DNA from: Akkermansia muciniphila
GTDB taxonomy: Bacteria; Verrucomicrobiota; Verrucomicrobiia; Verrucomicrobiales; V1-33
DNA: 64,000 bases
Reading direction: 5' to 3'
Assembly (NCBI GenBank): GCA_945900785.1
Contig: CAMDJM010000005.1
Span: 1-64,000 of the forward strand
Position numbers and translations under genes: made by a program. Under the pieces are notes generated by a model that ran no database searches, had not been told where the DNA came from, and worked only from the letters and a program-made list of their open reading frames with translations. Below, in pieces: positions 18,094 through 27,322 of the stretch. The first letter of the stretch is position 1. Each line of letters begins with the position of its first letter.

Positions 18094-18846
18094 ATGGCAG
18101 GTCACAACAAATGGTCCAAAGTTAAGCGCCTCAAAGCCGTCGTTGACGCCAAAAAAGGCAAAGTCTTCAGCAAATTCGCCCGCGAGATTGTGATTGCGGT
18201 CAAGACCGGCGGAAAAGATCCCGATGCCAACCCCCGCCTCCGCACCGCCCTCCTCGGAGCCCGCAGCGTCAATATGCCCAACGACAACATCGACCGCGCC
18301 ATCAAAAAAGGCTCCGGCGAACTGGAAGGCGCCACCCTGGAGGAAATCACCTACGAAGCCTACGCCCCCGGCGGCGTGGCCATGCTCATCGAATGCGTCA
18401 CCGATAACAAAAACCGCGCCTCCGCTGACGTCCGGATCACCTGCAACAAAAACGGCGGCACCATGGGCAGTGCCGGCAGCGTCGCCCACCTTTTTCAACG
18501 CATTGGCTCCATCAAAGTCCCCGCCGCTGCCCTCTCCGCCGATGACATGACGGATCTCGCCATCGAAGCCGGAGCCGATGACGTTGTCTCCGACGGGGAA
18601 GAACACACCCTCATCACCACCGTCGGCCAACTCTACGCCGTAGCCGGATTCCTCAGGGAGCGCAGCATCCCCACCAGCTCCATCAAATTGGACTATCAAC
18701 CCTCCACCACCATCACCCTCACGGATCCCGCCACCGCCCGTCAGGTATTGGAACTCTATGACCTTCTGGATGAACTGGACGATACCCAGAACGTCTTCGC
18801 CAATTTCGAAATCTCCGACGAGCTGATGGATCAGCTCGATACCTAA
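18094..18846 (+). CDS. yebC: YebC/PmpR-family DNA-binding or translation-associated protein
   Basis: 250 residues, standard length. It begins MAGHNKWSKVKRLKAVVDAKKGKVFSK, the family's hallmark N-terminus across the residue 1-27 region, followed by PDANPRLRTAL, MPNDNIDRAIKKG and YEAYAPGGVAMLIE, all diagnostic. YebC-type proteins were described as transcription regulators; later work on relatives links them to relief of ribosome stalling. rho follows 70 nt downstream on the same strand. An A/T-rich leader without a Shine-Dalgarno sequence precedes the ATG. Confidence 0.95.
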   Translation: MAGHNKWSKVKRLKAVVDAKKGKVFSKFAREIVIAVKTGGKDPDANPRLRTALLGARSVNMPNDNIDRAIKKGSGELEGATLEEITYEAYAPGGVAMLIECVTDNKNRASADVRITCNKNGGTMGSAGSVAHLFQRIGSIKVPAAALSADDMTDLAIEAGADDVVSDGEEHTLITTVGQLYAVAGFLRERSIPTSSIKLDYQPSTTITLTDPATARQVLELYDLLDELDDTQNVFANFEISDELMDQLDT

Positions 18847-18916
18847 CTCCATATAACCTTTCCCCCTGCACCAGGGCGGCCTTTCCGCCGCCTCCGGTTG
18901 CCCCGCCCCCAACGGC

Positions 18917-21169
18917 ATGAAAAAAACCACCTCTCCTTCTCCTGACATTCCCATGGCAGACGCTCCCACCGCCGCGAAGAAAGCCGCGCGTAAATCGCCG
19001 GCCAAAAAAGCCGCCGCCACCCCCGTCATCCCTGACGAAACTGCCGCCGCTCCGCCTGCCAAAAAAACGGCGGCGAAAAAAGCTCCCGCCTCCCCTGCCT
19101 CCACTGCTCCCTTGCTGGAAACCATGGAAGAGCCCAGGCCCACCGCGAAAAAAGCGGCCGCCAGGAAAACAGCCGCCAAAAAGCCAGTTGCCTCGACCAC
19201 CGTCCCTGACCCCGCGCCGCAACCTGAACCCAGCCCTGCCAAGCCTGCTGCCAGGAAAACAGCCGCCAAAAAAGCACCCGGCTCCACGGCCGAGCCCCGT
19301 TCAGCCGCTGTTCCCCCCGCCCCAACCCCTGCGGTAGAACCATTTTTCGTGCTGGAAGACACCCCCGCCCCCAAAGCCCGTGCCCCACGTAAAACGGCTG
19401 CCAAAAAGGCCGCCGCGCCAGCGGATGCCACGCCTGCGGATCCCACCGGGGCAGCCAGTCCAGCCCCTCAGGATGACCCCGTGCTGGAGGCCCCACCCAG
19501 CATCAGCAACGGCAGCGACTACCATCCTGACCAAAACCGCTTCCAATCCCCGCCTCCCCGCGATGCCAGTGCCCCCCGTGACCTGCGGGACAGCCGGGAA
19601 CCCCGTCCCCCCTACCGCCGCGATCCCAATGCCCACGATCCAGCCGGCTATGTCCCACCGTCCGGTCCCCGCCCTTCCCAATATCCCCCCCGCGAACCGC
19701 GTCCCTATCCACCGCGTGAATCTGCTGAAGGCCAAGCCCCACCAGATCACCCGCGCCAGAGTCCCCCGGACCAGCGTCAGGCCCCTGCGCCCCAAAACAT
19801 GGAACTGGGCCCGGATGGCCAACCCCGGCGCCTGACCAAATGGGAACGATGGAAACAGAGGAAGGAAAAGTTCAAACAACAAAAACAACAGCGCTACCTT
19901 GAGCGCACCGGCCGCCTCCCGGCCCTTGGCCCCGGATCCAACGGTGAGCCTGGCGTCCCCGAAACGGAAGCCCGCGAACCCCGGCCCGACCCCCGGAGCG
20001 AAGGCCGCCCCTGGGAACCCCGCCCTCCCCGGCCCGAAATTCCCCTCGGCCCGCCCGAACCCTGCGCCGGCCTCCTCGAAATGACGGATAAAGGATTCGC
20101 CTTCCTCCGCCCCAAAGACCGCGGCTACGTCCCCTCGCCCACGGATCCCTTCATCTCCGCCGACCTCGTCCGCCAGCACGGCCTGCGAGAAGGCGTCTGG
20201 GTGGATGCCATCATGCAGCGCGGCGGCCGCGGCCCCCAGGTGATGGAACTCAAAAAGGTCAACGGACTGGAGCCCAGCGCCTATCGCACCCTACCCCTCT
20301 TCGAGGAACTCACCGCGATCAACCCCAACAAACGCTACATCCTCGAAACCGAAGCCAAGCGCCACACCACCCGCCTCATCGACTTTATCTCCCCGATCGG
20401 CCGCGGCCAGCGCGGCCTCATCGTCGCCCCTCCCCGCGCTGGCAAAACCACCTTCCTCCAACACATTGCCGAAGCCGTGCTGGAAAACTACAAGGACGTC
20501 AAAGTCATCGTCCTCCTCGTGGACGAACGCCCCGAGGAAGTTACCGAAATCGCCCGCGCCCTGCCTGGAGCCGAAATCATGGCCAGCAGCAACGACCGGG
20601 ACCCGCGCAACCACATCCGCATGGCCAACCTCGCCATCGAGCGTGCCAAACGCCTCGTGGAAGCCGGCCAGCACGTCTTCATGCTCCTCGACAGCATCAC
20701 CCGCCTCGCCCGCGGGTTTAACAACTCCATGCGCGGAGGAAGTGGTGGCAAGGCCATGTCCGGCGGCCTCGACAGCCGCGCCCTCGAAGCCCCCCGCCGC
20801 CTCTTCGCTGCCGCCCGCAACACCCGCGAAGCCGGCTCCCTCACCATCATGGCTACCGCCCTTGTGGAAACGAATAACAAAGGCGACGACCTCATCTTCC
20901 AGGAATTCAAAGGCACCGGCAACATGGAACTCGTCCTCGACCGCAAGATCTCCCAGGCCTATGTCTATCCCGCCGTCGATATCTTCAAAAGCGGCACCCG
21001 CCGGGAAGAACTCCTCCTCCCCGCCCACCAGTTGGAAAAAGTGCACCTCATCCGCCGCGGTCTCTCCGGCCACCGCCCCCAGGAAGCCGTCGAGCGCCTC
21101 CTTCAGGTCATGGGCAAATACAATAACAATAACCAGATGCTGATCGAAATCAAAGCCCGGGGCGAATAA
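18917..21169 (+). CDS. rho: transcription termination factor Rho with a long basic N-terminal extension
   Basis: 750 residues against about 420 in E. coli. Residues about 376-750 are a complete Rho: a cold-shock-like RNA-binding domain (GLLEMTDKGFAFLRP), Walker A PPRAGKTT at about 505-512, Walker B region HVFMLLDSITRLARG, the Q-loop NNSMRGGSGGKAMSGGLD and the C-terminal YVYPAVDIFKSGTRREELL. Residues 1-370 are low complexity: first Ala/Lys/Pro repeats with recurring TAAKK and PAKK units like histone H1 tails, then a Pro/Arg-rich stretch, and a coiled Lys/Gln segment (WERWKQRKEKFKQQKQQRYL) before the core. Extended Rho N-termini in other high-GC phyla bind RNA and affect termination; the same role here is inferred. 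Confidence 0.93.
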   Translation: MKKTTSPSPDIPMADAPTAAKKAARKSPAKKAAATPVIPDETAAAPPAKKTAAKKAPASPASTAPLLETMEEPRPTAKKAAARKTAAKKPVASTTVPDPAPQPEPSPAKPAARKTAAKKAPGSTAEPRSAAVPPAPTPAVEPFFVLEDTPAPKARAPRKTAAKKAAAPADATPADPTGAASPAPQDDPVLEAPPSISNGSDYHPDQNRFQSPPPRDASAPRDLRDSREPRPPYRRDPNAHDPAGYVPPSGPRPSQYPPREPRPYPPRESAEGQAPPDHPRQSPPDQRQAPAPQNMELGPDGQPRRLTKWERWKQRKEKFKQQKQQRYLERTGRLPALGPGSNGEPGVPETEAREPRPDPRSEGRPWEPRPPRPEIPLGPPEPCAGLLEMTDKGFAFLRPKDRGYVPSPTDPFISADLVRQHGLREGVWVDAIMQRGGRGPQVMELKKVNGLEPSAYRTLPLFEELTAINPNKRYILETEAKRHTTRLIDFISPIGRGQRGLIVAPPRAGKTTFLQHIAEAVLENYKDVKVIVLLVDERPEEVTEIARALPGAEIMASSNDRDPRNHIRMANLAIERAKRLVEAGQHVFMLLDSITRLARGFNNSMRGGSGGKAMSGGLDSRALEAPRRLFAAARNTREAGSLTIMATALVETNNKGDDLIFQEFKGTGNMELVLDRKISQAYVYPAVDIFKSGTRREELLLPAHQLEKVHLIRRGLSGHRPQEAVERLLQVMGKYNNNNQMLIEIKARGE

Positions 21170-21236
21170 TCAACAAAGGGCAGCCCGGAGACCCCGAACC
21201 CTGGTGACCATCCCAGGCCGCCGCCGGTCGGCCCTC

Positions 21237-22394
21237 TCAAGCCATGTGCCGCTCCCGCATGGCTGACAAGGTCCATTCGTATTCCCTGACCAATTGATCC
21301 ACCACGGTGCCTGCCTGCAGTTCCCGGGGCATCACCTCCCAAGTGTAGGTCTCCATCTCCAAATGGGAACAGCGCGATGGCTTTTCTGCCAACCAGTCCA
21401 GCGCGGCCAGCAAATGATCGCGGGTATCGCCGAACGGTTCTTCCACGTCTGCATGCAGCGGCACATGGAAATGCACCCGCCACTCCTCATCCTCCGGCAC
21501 CCCGTGCGCGGCGGCATGGTCCAGCGCGTCCGGCAGATCACGGAAGCGGTGCAGGGATCCATCGGGACGGCGCGCGATGGTTTGATGGAAATAGGTATCT
21601 TCATGGAATTCCTTCAGGCGCTTCACCATGCGCATGACCTCCGTCACCCGCAGCGCACTGCTCAGGTGCAGCTTGCTCAGGCGGATACCCCGTTCCTCCA
21701 GGAGACCTAACCCCGGAGCCCCGTCCTCAAATTCCACCGCCAGGTGACAGGTATCATAGTTCACCCCCAGGCAGCGCCGGATCTCTTCCCCACCGCCCAG
21801 TTTTTCAAAAAACTGCAGCGTTTCCGCCGTGTTCTCGATATACCCAAGCGGCTCCGGCTCCAGCCCCAGATGCAGATCGATCCCTGTGCGGTCGCTCAAG
21901 CGCGCAATCCAGCTGGCGGTGCTTTTCAGATTCGTGAGAATGTCCTCCTCCTGCCTGACATCCACGATCAATTCCTTATGCGACCCCGGCACCGTGCTCA
22001 CGCTGCCACTGCCCCCTGGCGGCACCAGATCCGCCAGAATCGTGAACAAGGCTTGGGTATACTCCACGCGGTCCGCCTTCGACCAATCCGGCTGGAACAC
22101 CTGCTCCTTCACCCTCGTGCCGTGAAATTGACCATACGGGAACCCATTGATGGTAAACACATAGCACCCGTGCTTGTCCATCCAGCGCTTGAAATCAAGC
22201 CGCGTCTGGTGGTCCAGCAAAGCCTTCGCCGCCTCCGCCCCCAGCCGCAGGCCGATCGCATAGGGCCCATCCGGGCAAACCTGAGCCTTCACCGCCAGAG
22301 TATGCTGCTCCAGCGCCCGCAAGGTCTCCGGCCAGGTCTCACCCCGGTGGATGTTGGTGCAATAGGCGAGATGGAGTCCGTGGGAGAGGTGCAT
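21237..22394 (-). CDS. eboE: EboE-like metabolite traffic protein (TIM-barrel fold)
   Basis: 385 residues from the ATG at 22394 (MHLSHGLHLAYCTNIHRGET); a GTG eight codons upstream is possible. The YCTNIHxGETW start, the GLRLG segment and the xylose-isomerase-like layout (LHLGLEPEPLGYIENT, NYDTCHLAVEFE, LSKLHLSSALR) match EboE. That protein normally sits in the eboABCDEF cluster, which in algae and bacteria helps move a precursor to the periplasm. Here it stands alone: rho is convergent on one side and a toxin-antitoxin pair lies upstream. It may therefore be a solitary paralogue with another role. Confidence 0.75.
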   Translation of the reverse strand: MHLSHGLHLAYCTNIHRGETWPETLRALEQHTLAVKAQVCPDGPYAIGLRLGAEAAKALLDHQTRLDFKRWMDKHGCYVFTINGFPYGQFHGTRVKEQVFQPDWSKADRVEYTQALFTILADLVPPGGSGSVSTVPGSHKELIVDVRQEEDILTNLKSTASWIARLSDRTGIDLHLGLEPEPLGYIENTAETLQFFEKLGGGEEIRRCLGVNYDTCHLAVEFEDGAPGLGLLEERGIRLSKLHLSSALRVTEVMRMVKRLKEFHEDTYFHQTIARRPDGSLHRFRDLPDALDHAAAHGVPEDEEWRVHFHVPLHADVEEPFGDTRDHLLAALDWLAEKPSRCSHLEMETYTWEVMPRELQAGTVVDQLVREYEWTLSAMRERHMA

Positions 22395-22485
22395 GGGAGG
22401 GGTTTGAAAAGAGGTCACGAAGGACGGGGGATTCCGTTAAAGCGGAAATCGTCAGCCCTGTTTCCCGTAATCCTACGATTATTGC

Positions 22486-22683
22486 TTAATTGCCAGCCAT
22501 CTCGGCCAGAACATGATCCAGCGGTCGGGCAGCTTCATGGCCGCTACTGGCTTTTTCCTCACGAAGCAGGCGCAGATCATCGTAGTCCTTCAAGGCCTCC
22601 TGGATCAGGAGAAATTCTTCATACGGAATGACGGCAAATTCCTTTTTGCCTGCTCTCTCGATGATTTGGGGGTGAATGCTCAT
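22486..22683 (-). CDS. type II antitoxin (Phd/YefM-like)
   Basis: 65 residues from the ATG at 22683 (MSIHPQIIERAGKKEFAVIPYEEFLLI). A TTG at 22695 would overlap the toxin stop and add four residues. The N-terminal half resembles the DNA-binding dimer of Phd/YefM antitoxins (KKEFAVIPYEEF), and the charged C-terminal half would wrap the toxin. It lies directly downstream of a RelE-like toxin on the same strand, so the pair is toxin-first. Small size and weak motif conservation keep the family call tentative, while the pairing is convincing. Confidence 0.65.
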   Translation of the reverse strand: MSIHPQIIERAGKKEFAVIPYEEFLLIQEALKDYDDLRLLREEKASSGHEAARPLDHVLAEMAGN

Positions 22684-22691
22684 TGGGATTT

Positions 22692-22940
22692 TCAACGGTA
22701 GGCCTGACGGCGATGGATGATACGATAAACGACAATCTCATTCCCCGCCACTTCAAACAAGGCCCGCCAATCGCCTGCCCTCATCCGGTATTCCGGCTGG
22801 TGATTGGTGAGTTTTTTCACATCTCCTTCAAGATTATTCTCCAAGCGGCGCAGGCGCTCGACGACCCGCGCTGCATTCTGCGGAGGAAGCGCTTTCAGAT
22901 CCTTCCCGGCCTTGGGTTTTAGAAAAATGATGTATTTCAC
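22692..22940 (-). CDS. RelE/ParE-superfamily toxin
   Basis: 82 residues, apparently starting at GTG (22940). It has the compact RelE fold signature: an N-terminal KYIIFLKPKAGKDLKAL, a central helix (RVVERLRRLENNL), then EYRMRAGDWRALFEV and IVVYRIIHRRQAYR. The RxxGDWRALFE strand and C-terminal HRRxxYR are the conserved RelE elements that cleave ribosome-bound mRNA in characterised members. It precedes its putative antitoxin, with the coding regions touching or separated by 8 nt depending on the antitoxin start. Confidence 0.8.
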   Translation of the reverse strand: MKYIIFLKPKAGKDLKALPPQNAARVVERLRRLENNLEGDVKKLTNHQPEYRMRAGDWRALFEVAGNEIVVYRIIHRRQAYR

Positions 22941-23059
22941 AGCAATCTGTTCAAGGAAGTGGACCTATCATCCCCAAACTCATCACCTCGCATCGTCGCC
23001 GCCAGCATCAGGCCCCCATATGGCCCATGGGACCCATAGGGCCTATTTTTGATATGAAG

Positions 23060-24487
23060 TCAGGCCACCGTGAGTTCCGCAACATCAAACACCTCCCGGG
23101 CATCCGCCACGGCACCGGTGACGGCGGCGGCGGCGACCATCAGGGGGCTCATCAGGATGGTGCGGCCGGTGGGGCTGCCCTGGCGGCCTTTGAAGTTGCG
23201 GTTCGACGAGGAGGCGCAGAGTTGGTCGCCGATTAGTTTGTCAGGATTCATGGCCAGACACATGGAACAGCCCGCGCCGCGCCATTCGAAACCAGCTTCG
23301 GTGAAGATTTTGTCGAGACCTTCCTGACGGCAAAGGACATCCACAATCTGGCTGCCCGGCACCGCAATGGCAGTGACTCCGGCGGCGACTTTGTGACCCT
23401 GGATGTATTTCGCCACTTCGCGGAAATCGCTCAGGCGGCCATTGGTGCAGGAGCCGATGAAGGCGACATCGATTTTCGTGCCCTTGATCGGCGCACCGGC
23501 GGGGAGCTTCATGTATTCGAGAGCTTCCACGATGGAAATGCGCTCCGCCTCGGAAGGCGCAGCGGCGGGGTCGGGCATGTGGCCGTCAATGCTGAAGCCC
23601 TGATCCGGACTGATGCCCCAGGTGACGCTCGGGGCAATGTCAGCGGCATCGATATTGACCACATCATCAAAGACAGCATCAGCATCGGAAGCAAAGCTGG
23701 CCCAGGTGGCGACAGCAGCATCCCATGCCCCGCCGGATGGGCTGTAAGGGCGTCCCTTGAGGTATTCGAAGGTTTTTTCGTCAGGATTCACATATCCACA
23801 GCGGGCACCGCCTTCGATGGACATGTTGCAGACCGTCATGCGTTCTTCCATGGACATCCGGTCGAAAACTTCGCCGGCATACTCGTAGGCATATCCAATC
23901 CCGCCCTTGGCCCCCAACTGCGCGATGATGTGCAGGATCACGTCCTTGGCATAAACGCCGGGACGCAGGCGGCCGGTCACATTGATCAGCCGCACCTTGG
24001 GCTTGCTCATTGTCATCGTCTGCGTGGCTAGCACATCACGCACCTGGGTAGTGCCGATCCCGAAAGCAATAGCGCCAAAAGCCCCGTGGGTGGCGGTATG
24101 GCTATCCCCACAGGCGATGGTCGTGCCCGGTTGGGTGATGCCCTGCTCTGGCCCCACCACGTGCACGATGCCCTGCTTGCCACTGCTCAAATCGAAATAA
24201 GTGATCCCAAATTCCTCCGCATTCACCCGCAGCATGCGGATCATCTCAGCGGCAAGATCGTCTTCAAAAGGCTCCGTCTGCACCAAGGTAGGCACGATGT
24301 GATCCACCGTGGCAAAGGTGCGGTGGGGGAATTTCACCTTCAGGCCCAGATCGCGCAGCATGCCAAAGGCCTGCGGGCTGGTGACCTCATGGATGAGGTG
24401 GGTGCCGATCAGGAGTTGCGTCTGACCATTGTCCATGGTGCGCACGGTGTGTGCGTCCCAAACTTTTTCGAATAGCGTCTTGCCCAT
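23060..24487 (-). CDS. leuC: 3-isopropylmalate dehydratase large subunit
   Basis: 475 residues, full length for LeuC, the catalytic [4Fe-4S] subunit that isomerises 2- to 3-isopropylmalate in leucine synthesis. It starts [14 protein letters not shown] and contains [24 protein letters not shown] and [13 protein letters not shown], which supply the cluster cysteines and active-site residues. The small subunit leuD usually follows leuC but is not in the window: the next genes downstream are a toxin-antitoxin pair and eboE. It is divergent from a secreted hypothetical gene. No Shine-Dalgarno sequence precedes the ATG. Confidence 0.95.
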   Translation of the reverse strand: MGKTLFEKVWDAHTVRTMDNGQTQLLIGTHLIHEVTSPQAFGMLRDLGLKVKFPHRTFATVDHIVPTLVQTEPFEDDLAAEMIRMLRVNAEEFGITYFDLSSGKQGIVHVVGPEQGITQPGTTIACGDSHTATHGAFGAIAFGIGTTQVRDVLATQTMTMSKPKVRLINVTGRLRPGVYAKDVILHIIAQLGAKGGIGYAYEYAGEVFDRMSMEERMTVCNMSIEGGARCGYVNPDEKTFEYLKGRPYSPSGGAWDAAVATWASFASDADAVFDDVVNIDAADIAPSVTWGISPDQGFSIDGHMPDPAAAPSEAERISIVEALEYMKLPAGAPIKGTKIDVAFIGSCTNGRLSDFREVAKYIQGHKVAAGVTAIAVPGSQIVDVLCRQEGLDKIFTEAGFEWRGAGCSMCLAMNPDKLIGDQLCASSSNRNFKGRQGSPTGRTILMSPLMVAAAAVTGAVADAREVFDVAELTVA

Positions 24488-24652
24488 ATAAATTGCTGCG
24501 GGGAGGGGTGGAAGTGAACCGTCAGGGTAGCACCAAGCTGAGCGGCGGCAAACGCTCTTTCAGCCCCGGAAACATCCTCCCACTGGCATTTCGTGAGGAG
24601 AGGAAAATTTCCATCGCGCGCCTTGCCCGTTGCGGTAGGGTGCGGTTTCGCC

Positions 24653-25378
24653 ATGCACCCGCCCCGTTTGCTCTTTGCTCCAAAATCCTGCCGCTGGGCC
24701 TGCCTGAAAACCATCGCGCTGCTGCTGGTGGTGGGATTGAATTGGACCCTGGCCAGGGAAGTGCAGCACCACGGCGTGGTCTTTAAGGCTTGGGTGCGGG
24801 ATACTTTTTTTGAAGGCTACCGCCCCTCCAGCTACTCGCAAAAATGGGACATCCCCGCCTCTGCCAACCGCGCCCAAGGCGGCATACCGGTGAATCCAAA
24901 AGCGATCAAATACCGGGGAGCCATCGACCTGGGAGATGCCATCCGGCAGATCAAAATCGACGAACCCTTTATCCTGCTGGCGGGGTTTTGGCAGCAGGAG
25001 GGCAAGCAAAAACGCTTTGTGAATCTGACCGCGCCCCGCATCGAGCCTGCCACCTGGAAAAAACTCTGGGGTCCAGTCACCCTGGCCGATGTGCAGCGCC
25101 TGGATACCGTGATCAAAGACCCCGCCAAAACGCCGGACGAAGCCCGCGCCGCCGCCCGGGCCATCAAAAACGCCCCGCCTTTTTCCCAATCCATCATCGT
25201 CTTCAATCCCAAGATCGACCGCCACAGCCAGCGCCGCCTCCAGTGCAGCCTGCGCTTTGAGGACTTCTTCCGTCTCCTCGCCCCCGCCGCAGATCCCAAC
25301 CCGCAGGATACCCCATCCCTGTGGGGCAAGAAATTTCCCCAGACCATCGCCTCCAAACCCCGCAGCTTTCCCAAGTGA
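24653..25378 (+). CDS. exported hypothetical protein
   Basis: 241 residues from the ATG at 24653, chosen because it gives a basic N-region and a hydrophobic core (LKTIALLLVVGLNWTLA) like a signal peptide; the frame is open 20 codons further upstream. The mature part is basic and hydrophilic, with segments such as WDIPASANRAQGGIPVNP, FILLAGFWQQEGKQKRFVNL and SLRFEDFFRLLAP. I do not recognise the family. It has the look of a restriction-endonuclease-like or nucleotide-binding fold from alternating strands and helices, but no catalytic motif is evident. It is convergent with tsaB, 21 nt away. Confidence 0.65.
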   Translation: MHPPRLLFAPKSCRWACLKTIALLLVVGLNWTLAREVQHHGVVFKAWVRDTFFEGYRPSSYSQKWDIPASANRAQGGIPVNPKAIKYRGAIDLGDAIRQIKIDEPFILLAGFWQQEGKQKRFVNLTAPRIEPATWKKLWGPVTLADVQRLDTVIKDPAKTPDEARAAARAIKNAPPFSQSIIVFNPKIDRHSQRRLQCSLRFEDFFRLLAPAADPNPQDTPSLWGKKFPQTIASKPRSFPK

Positions 25379-25399
25379 TGGGCCGCAGGGGAGGAAAAC

Positions 25400-26059
25400 T
25401 CAGCGCTCCGCCGCCGCAGAGCCCTGCAGCACCCCGGGCGGTTTTTTGCTCACGGTAATGAAAGGAGCCCGAAGGTAAAGTGGCTCCGTTTCCACTACAG
25501 CAAGGCGTTGCACCGCTTCCACCGTCAGGGCACCCGCGCGGCAGGCCAGCACATCCGCCCGGGGCTGCACGGGGCGGGCCTGACAAAACGGCGGACTGGC
25601 GGCATCCACCGTGAAAAGATGGCCCGGCCACTGTGCTGTCCGGGCGCTGATCAGGGCCTCGTCTCCAACCACGGGGGGCAGCGTCAGTTGCCCACTCTCC
25701 ACCTCCGCATACCACCAGGAGCCCCGCCGGGCGTCGCCAACGAGAGCATACCGTTCCAAGGCATAAGCCTCACCCAGGGCGCACAAGGAAGCCAGGCCGA
25801 CCATGGGAATCCCATGCGCCAGACTAATCCCCAAGGCAGCGGAAATCCCCACCCGGATGCCGGAATAACTTCCCGGACCGGTGCCCACCACGATGAGATC
25901 CGGCGGGCCCGCCTTCAGCACCTGACGCAGTGGTTCGAAAATAACCGCATTGTGGGAACGGCCGCTGTTGAACTGGATCACCTCCACAGGTTTGCCATCC
26001 TCATAGCGGGCCACACTGCCCAACGGAGTGGAAGTCTCGATCGCCAGGATGGTTTCCAT
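25400..26059 (-). CDS. tsaB: tRNA threonylcarbamoyladenosine biosynthesis protein TsaB
   Basis: 219 residues, typical for TsaB, the ASKHA-fold partner of TsaD needed for the t6A modification at position 37 of ANN-decoding tRNAs. It begins LAIETSTPLGSVA and carries GTGPGSYSGIRVGIS at about 60-74, the family signature. A good Shine-Dalgarno sequence lies just upstream, an exception in this window. nuoC lies upstream on the same strand, about 60 nt away. The C-terminal 20 residues are variable in the family. Confidence 0.92.
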   Translation of the reverse strand: METILAIETSTPLGSVARYEDGKPVEVIQFNSGRSHNAVIFEPLRQVLKAGPPDLIVVGTGPGSYSGIRVGISAALGISLAHGIPMVGLASLCALGEAYALERYALVGDARRGSWWYAEVESGQLTLPPVVGDEALISARTAQWPGHLFTVDAASPPFCQARPVQPRADVLACRAGALTVEAVQRLAVVETEPLYLRAPFITVSKKPPGVLQGSAAAER

Positions 26060-26064
26060 GATGT

Positions 26065-26071
26065 CCTCCTC
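26065..26071 (-). promoter_or_regulatory. Shine-Dalgarno sequence of tsaB
   Basis: On the minus strand GAGGAGG stands five bases before the tsaB ATG. It is notable because most other starts in the window have no recognisable ribosome binding site. Confidence 0.7.
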
Positions 26072-26121
26072 TGGCCTGTCGCCCGGGAAAAATGCATGCT
26101 GTCAGCAAAATCCGGACGGAC

Positions 26122-26694
26122 TTACTTTTCGCCCTTTGCCCGGGGCTCGGCGCTCACGCGGTCCATGGCCCCGGAGCTGGTGACAAAGGGACCGCCAGCC
26201 AGCGGAGCCGTTTCAGAAAAGGCCACATCCGGCATGTCGGAGGGCAGCCCGCCCATCGGGAAATCCTTGCGCAGCGGATGATACGGATAGCCATCCCACA
26301 TCAGAATGCGGCGCAGGTCCGGATGCCCCGTAAACTTGATGCCCATCATGTCGTAAATCTCCCGCTCATGCCAATCGGCCGTAGGCCAGAGCTGCGATAC
26401 CGTGGGCACATTCAGGTCATCCTCGGAGACGCTGACCTTGATCCGCAGATGGTTTTTGGTGGTAAGGGAATACAACTCATACACCACCACGTAGCGCGGA
26501 TCCTCGCCCATGTTATCCACACTGCTGACATCGATCAGCAGGTCGAAGGCGAGTTCCCCCTGACAATAGGTCATCACGGGAATCAGGGAGGCCATCGTCA
26601 GCATCAGGCTGGATTCCCCACGGAATTCCGTGATGGAAAGGACGGCTCCGGGAAACTTTTCCTGGAGGGCGAGGGCGGTCTCGGCGGCGGTCAT
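26122..26694 (-). CDS. nuoC: NADH-quinone oxidoreductase subunit C
   Basis: 190 residues. It has the 30-kDa subunit signature HEREIYDMMGIKFTGHPDLR at about 117-136, followed by DGYPYHPLRKDF. NuoC is part of the peripheral arm of respiratory complex I and contacts NuoB and NuoD. It follows nuoB by 32 nt, so the two are cotranscribed; nuoD, which usually follows or is fused, is absent. Upstream CRP-type control is possible through the palindrome before nuoB. Confidence 0.93.
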   Translation of the reverse strand: MTAAETALALQEKFPGAVLSITEFRGESSLMLTMASLIPVMTYCQGELAFDLLIDVSSVDNMGEDPRYVVVYELYSLTTKNHLRIKVSVSEDDLNVPTVSQLWPTADWHEREIYDMMGIKFTGHPDLRRILMWDGYPYHPLRKDFPMGGLPSDMPDVAFSETAPLAGGPFVTSSGAMDRVSAEPRAKGEK

Positions 26695-26726
26695 GGGAGA
26701 GCGGATTTAAGATGGGACAATATCAG

Positions 26727-27257
26727 CTATTGGGAAAGGGCATCCACCAGTTCCTTCTTCTGGGCGAGGAAGGACTGCTCGCCCTGGATCTTCCGCTGCA
26801 GGCGCATGAAGCCCTCGATCAGAGCCTCCGGGCGCGGGGGACAACCGGAAATGTAAACATCCACCGGGATCAAATGGTCGATGCCCTGCAGCACCGCATA
26901 ACTGCGATACATGCCGCCGCTGCTGGCGCAGGCACCCATGGCGATGCACCACTTCGGCTCCGGCATCTGGTCCCAGATGCGTTTCACCGCCAAGGCCATC
27001 TTGTAGGTCACGGTGCCGGCCACGATCATCACGTCCGCCTGGCGGGGGGAAAAACGCATCACTTCCGCCCCAAAGCGGGCAATATCAAAACGGCTGGAAG
27101 CGGTCGCCATCAGTTCAATCGCACAGCACGCCAAACCCATCGGCATCGGCCAGAGAGAGTTCTTGCGCATCCAGTTCATCGCCGCATCGAGTTGGGTAAA
27201 GACGATATTTCCTTCGATCTTCGAATCGTAAGCGGCGTGGGTAAGCTCGGTGGACAT
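26727..27257 (-). CDS. nuoB: NADH-quinone oxidoreductase subunit B
   Basis: 176 residues from the ATG at 27257 ([11 protein letters not shown]); the frame is open 70 codons further upstream but only through composition-driven text. The N2 cluster ligands are visible: adjacent Cys44-Cys45 in GLACCAIE, Cys110 in GACASSGG and Cys139 in SGCPPRPE. NuoB carries the terminal [4Fe-4S] cluster that passes electrons to quinone. nuoC follows 32 nt downstream. nuoA, the usual neighbour upstream, is missing; a PQQ-like propeller gene is there instead. Confidence 0.95.
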   Translation of the reverse strand: MSTELTHAAYDSKIEGNIVFTQLDAAMNWMRKNSLWPMPMGLACCAIELMATASSRFDIARFGAEVMRFSPRQADVMIVAGTVTYKMALAVKRIWDQMPEPKWCIAMGACASSGGMYRSYAVLQGIDHLIPVDVYISGCPPRPEALIEGFMRLQRKIQGEQSFLAQKKELVDALSQ

Positions 27258-27322
27258 GTCTGGGATTTGGGGGTGGCGCGGGACAATGGAAACTATCCCC
27301 CACCCCCCACGCCGCAAGGGTA

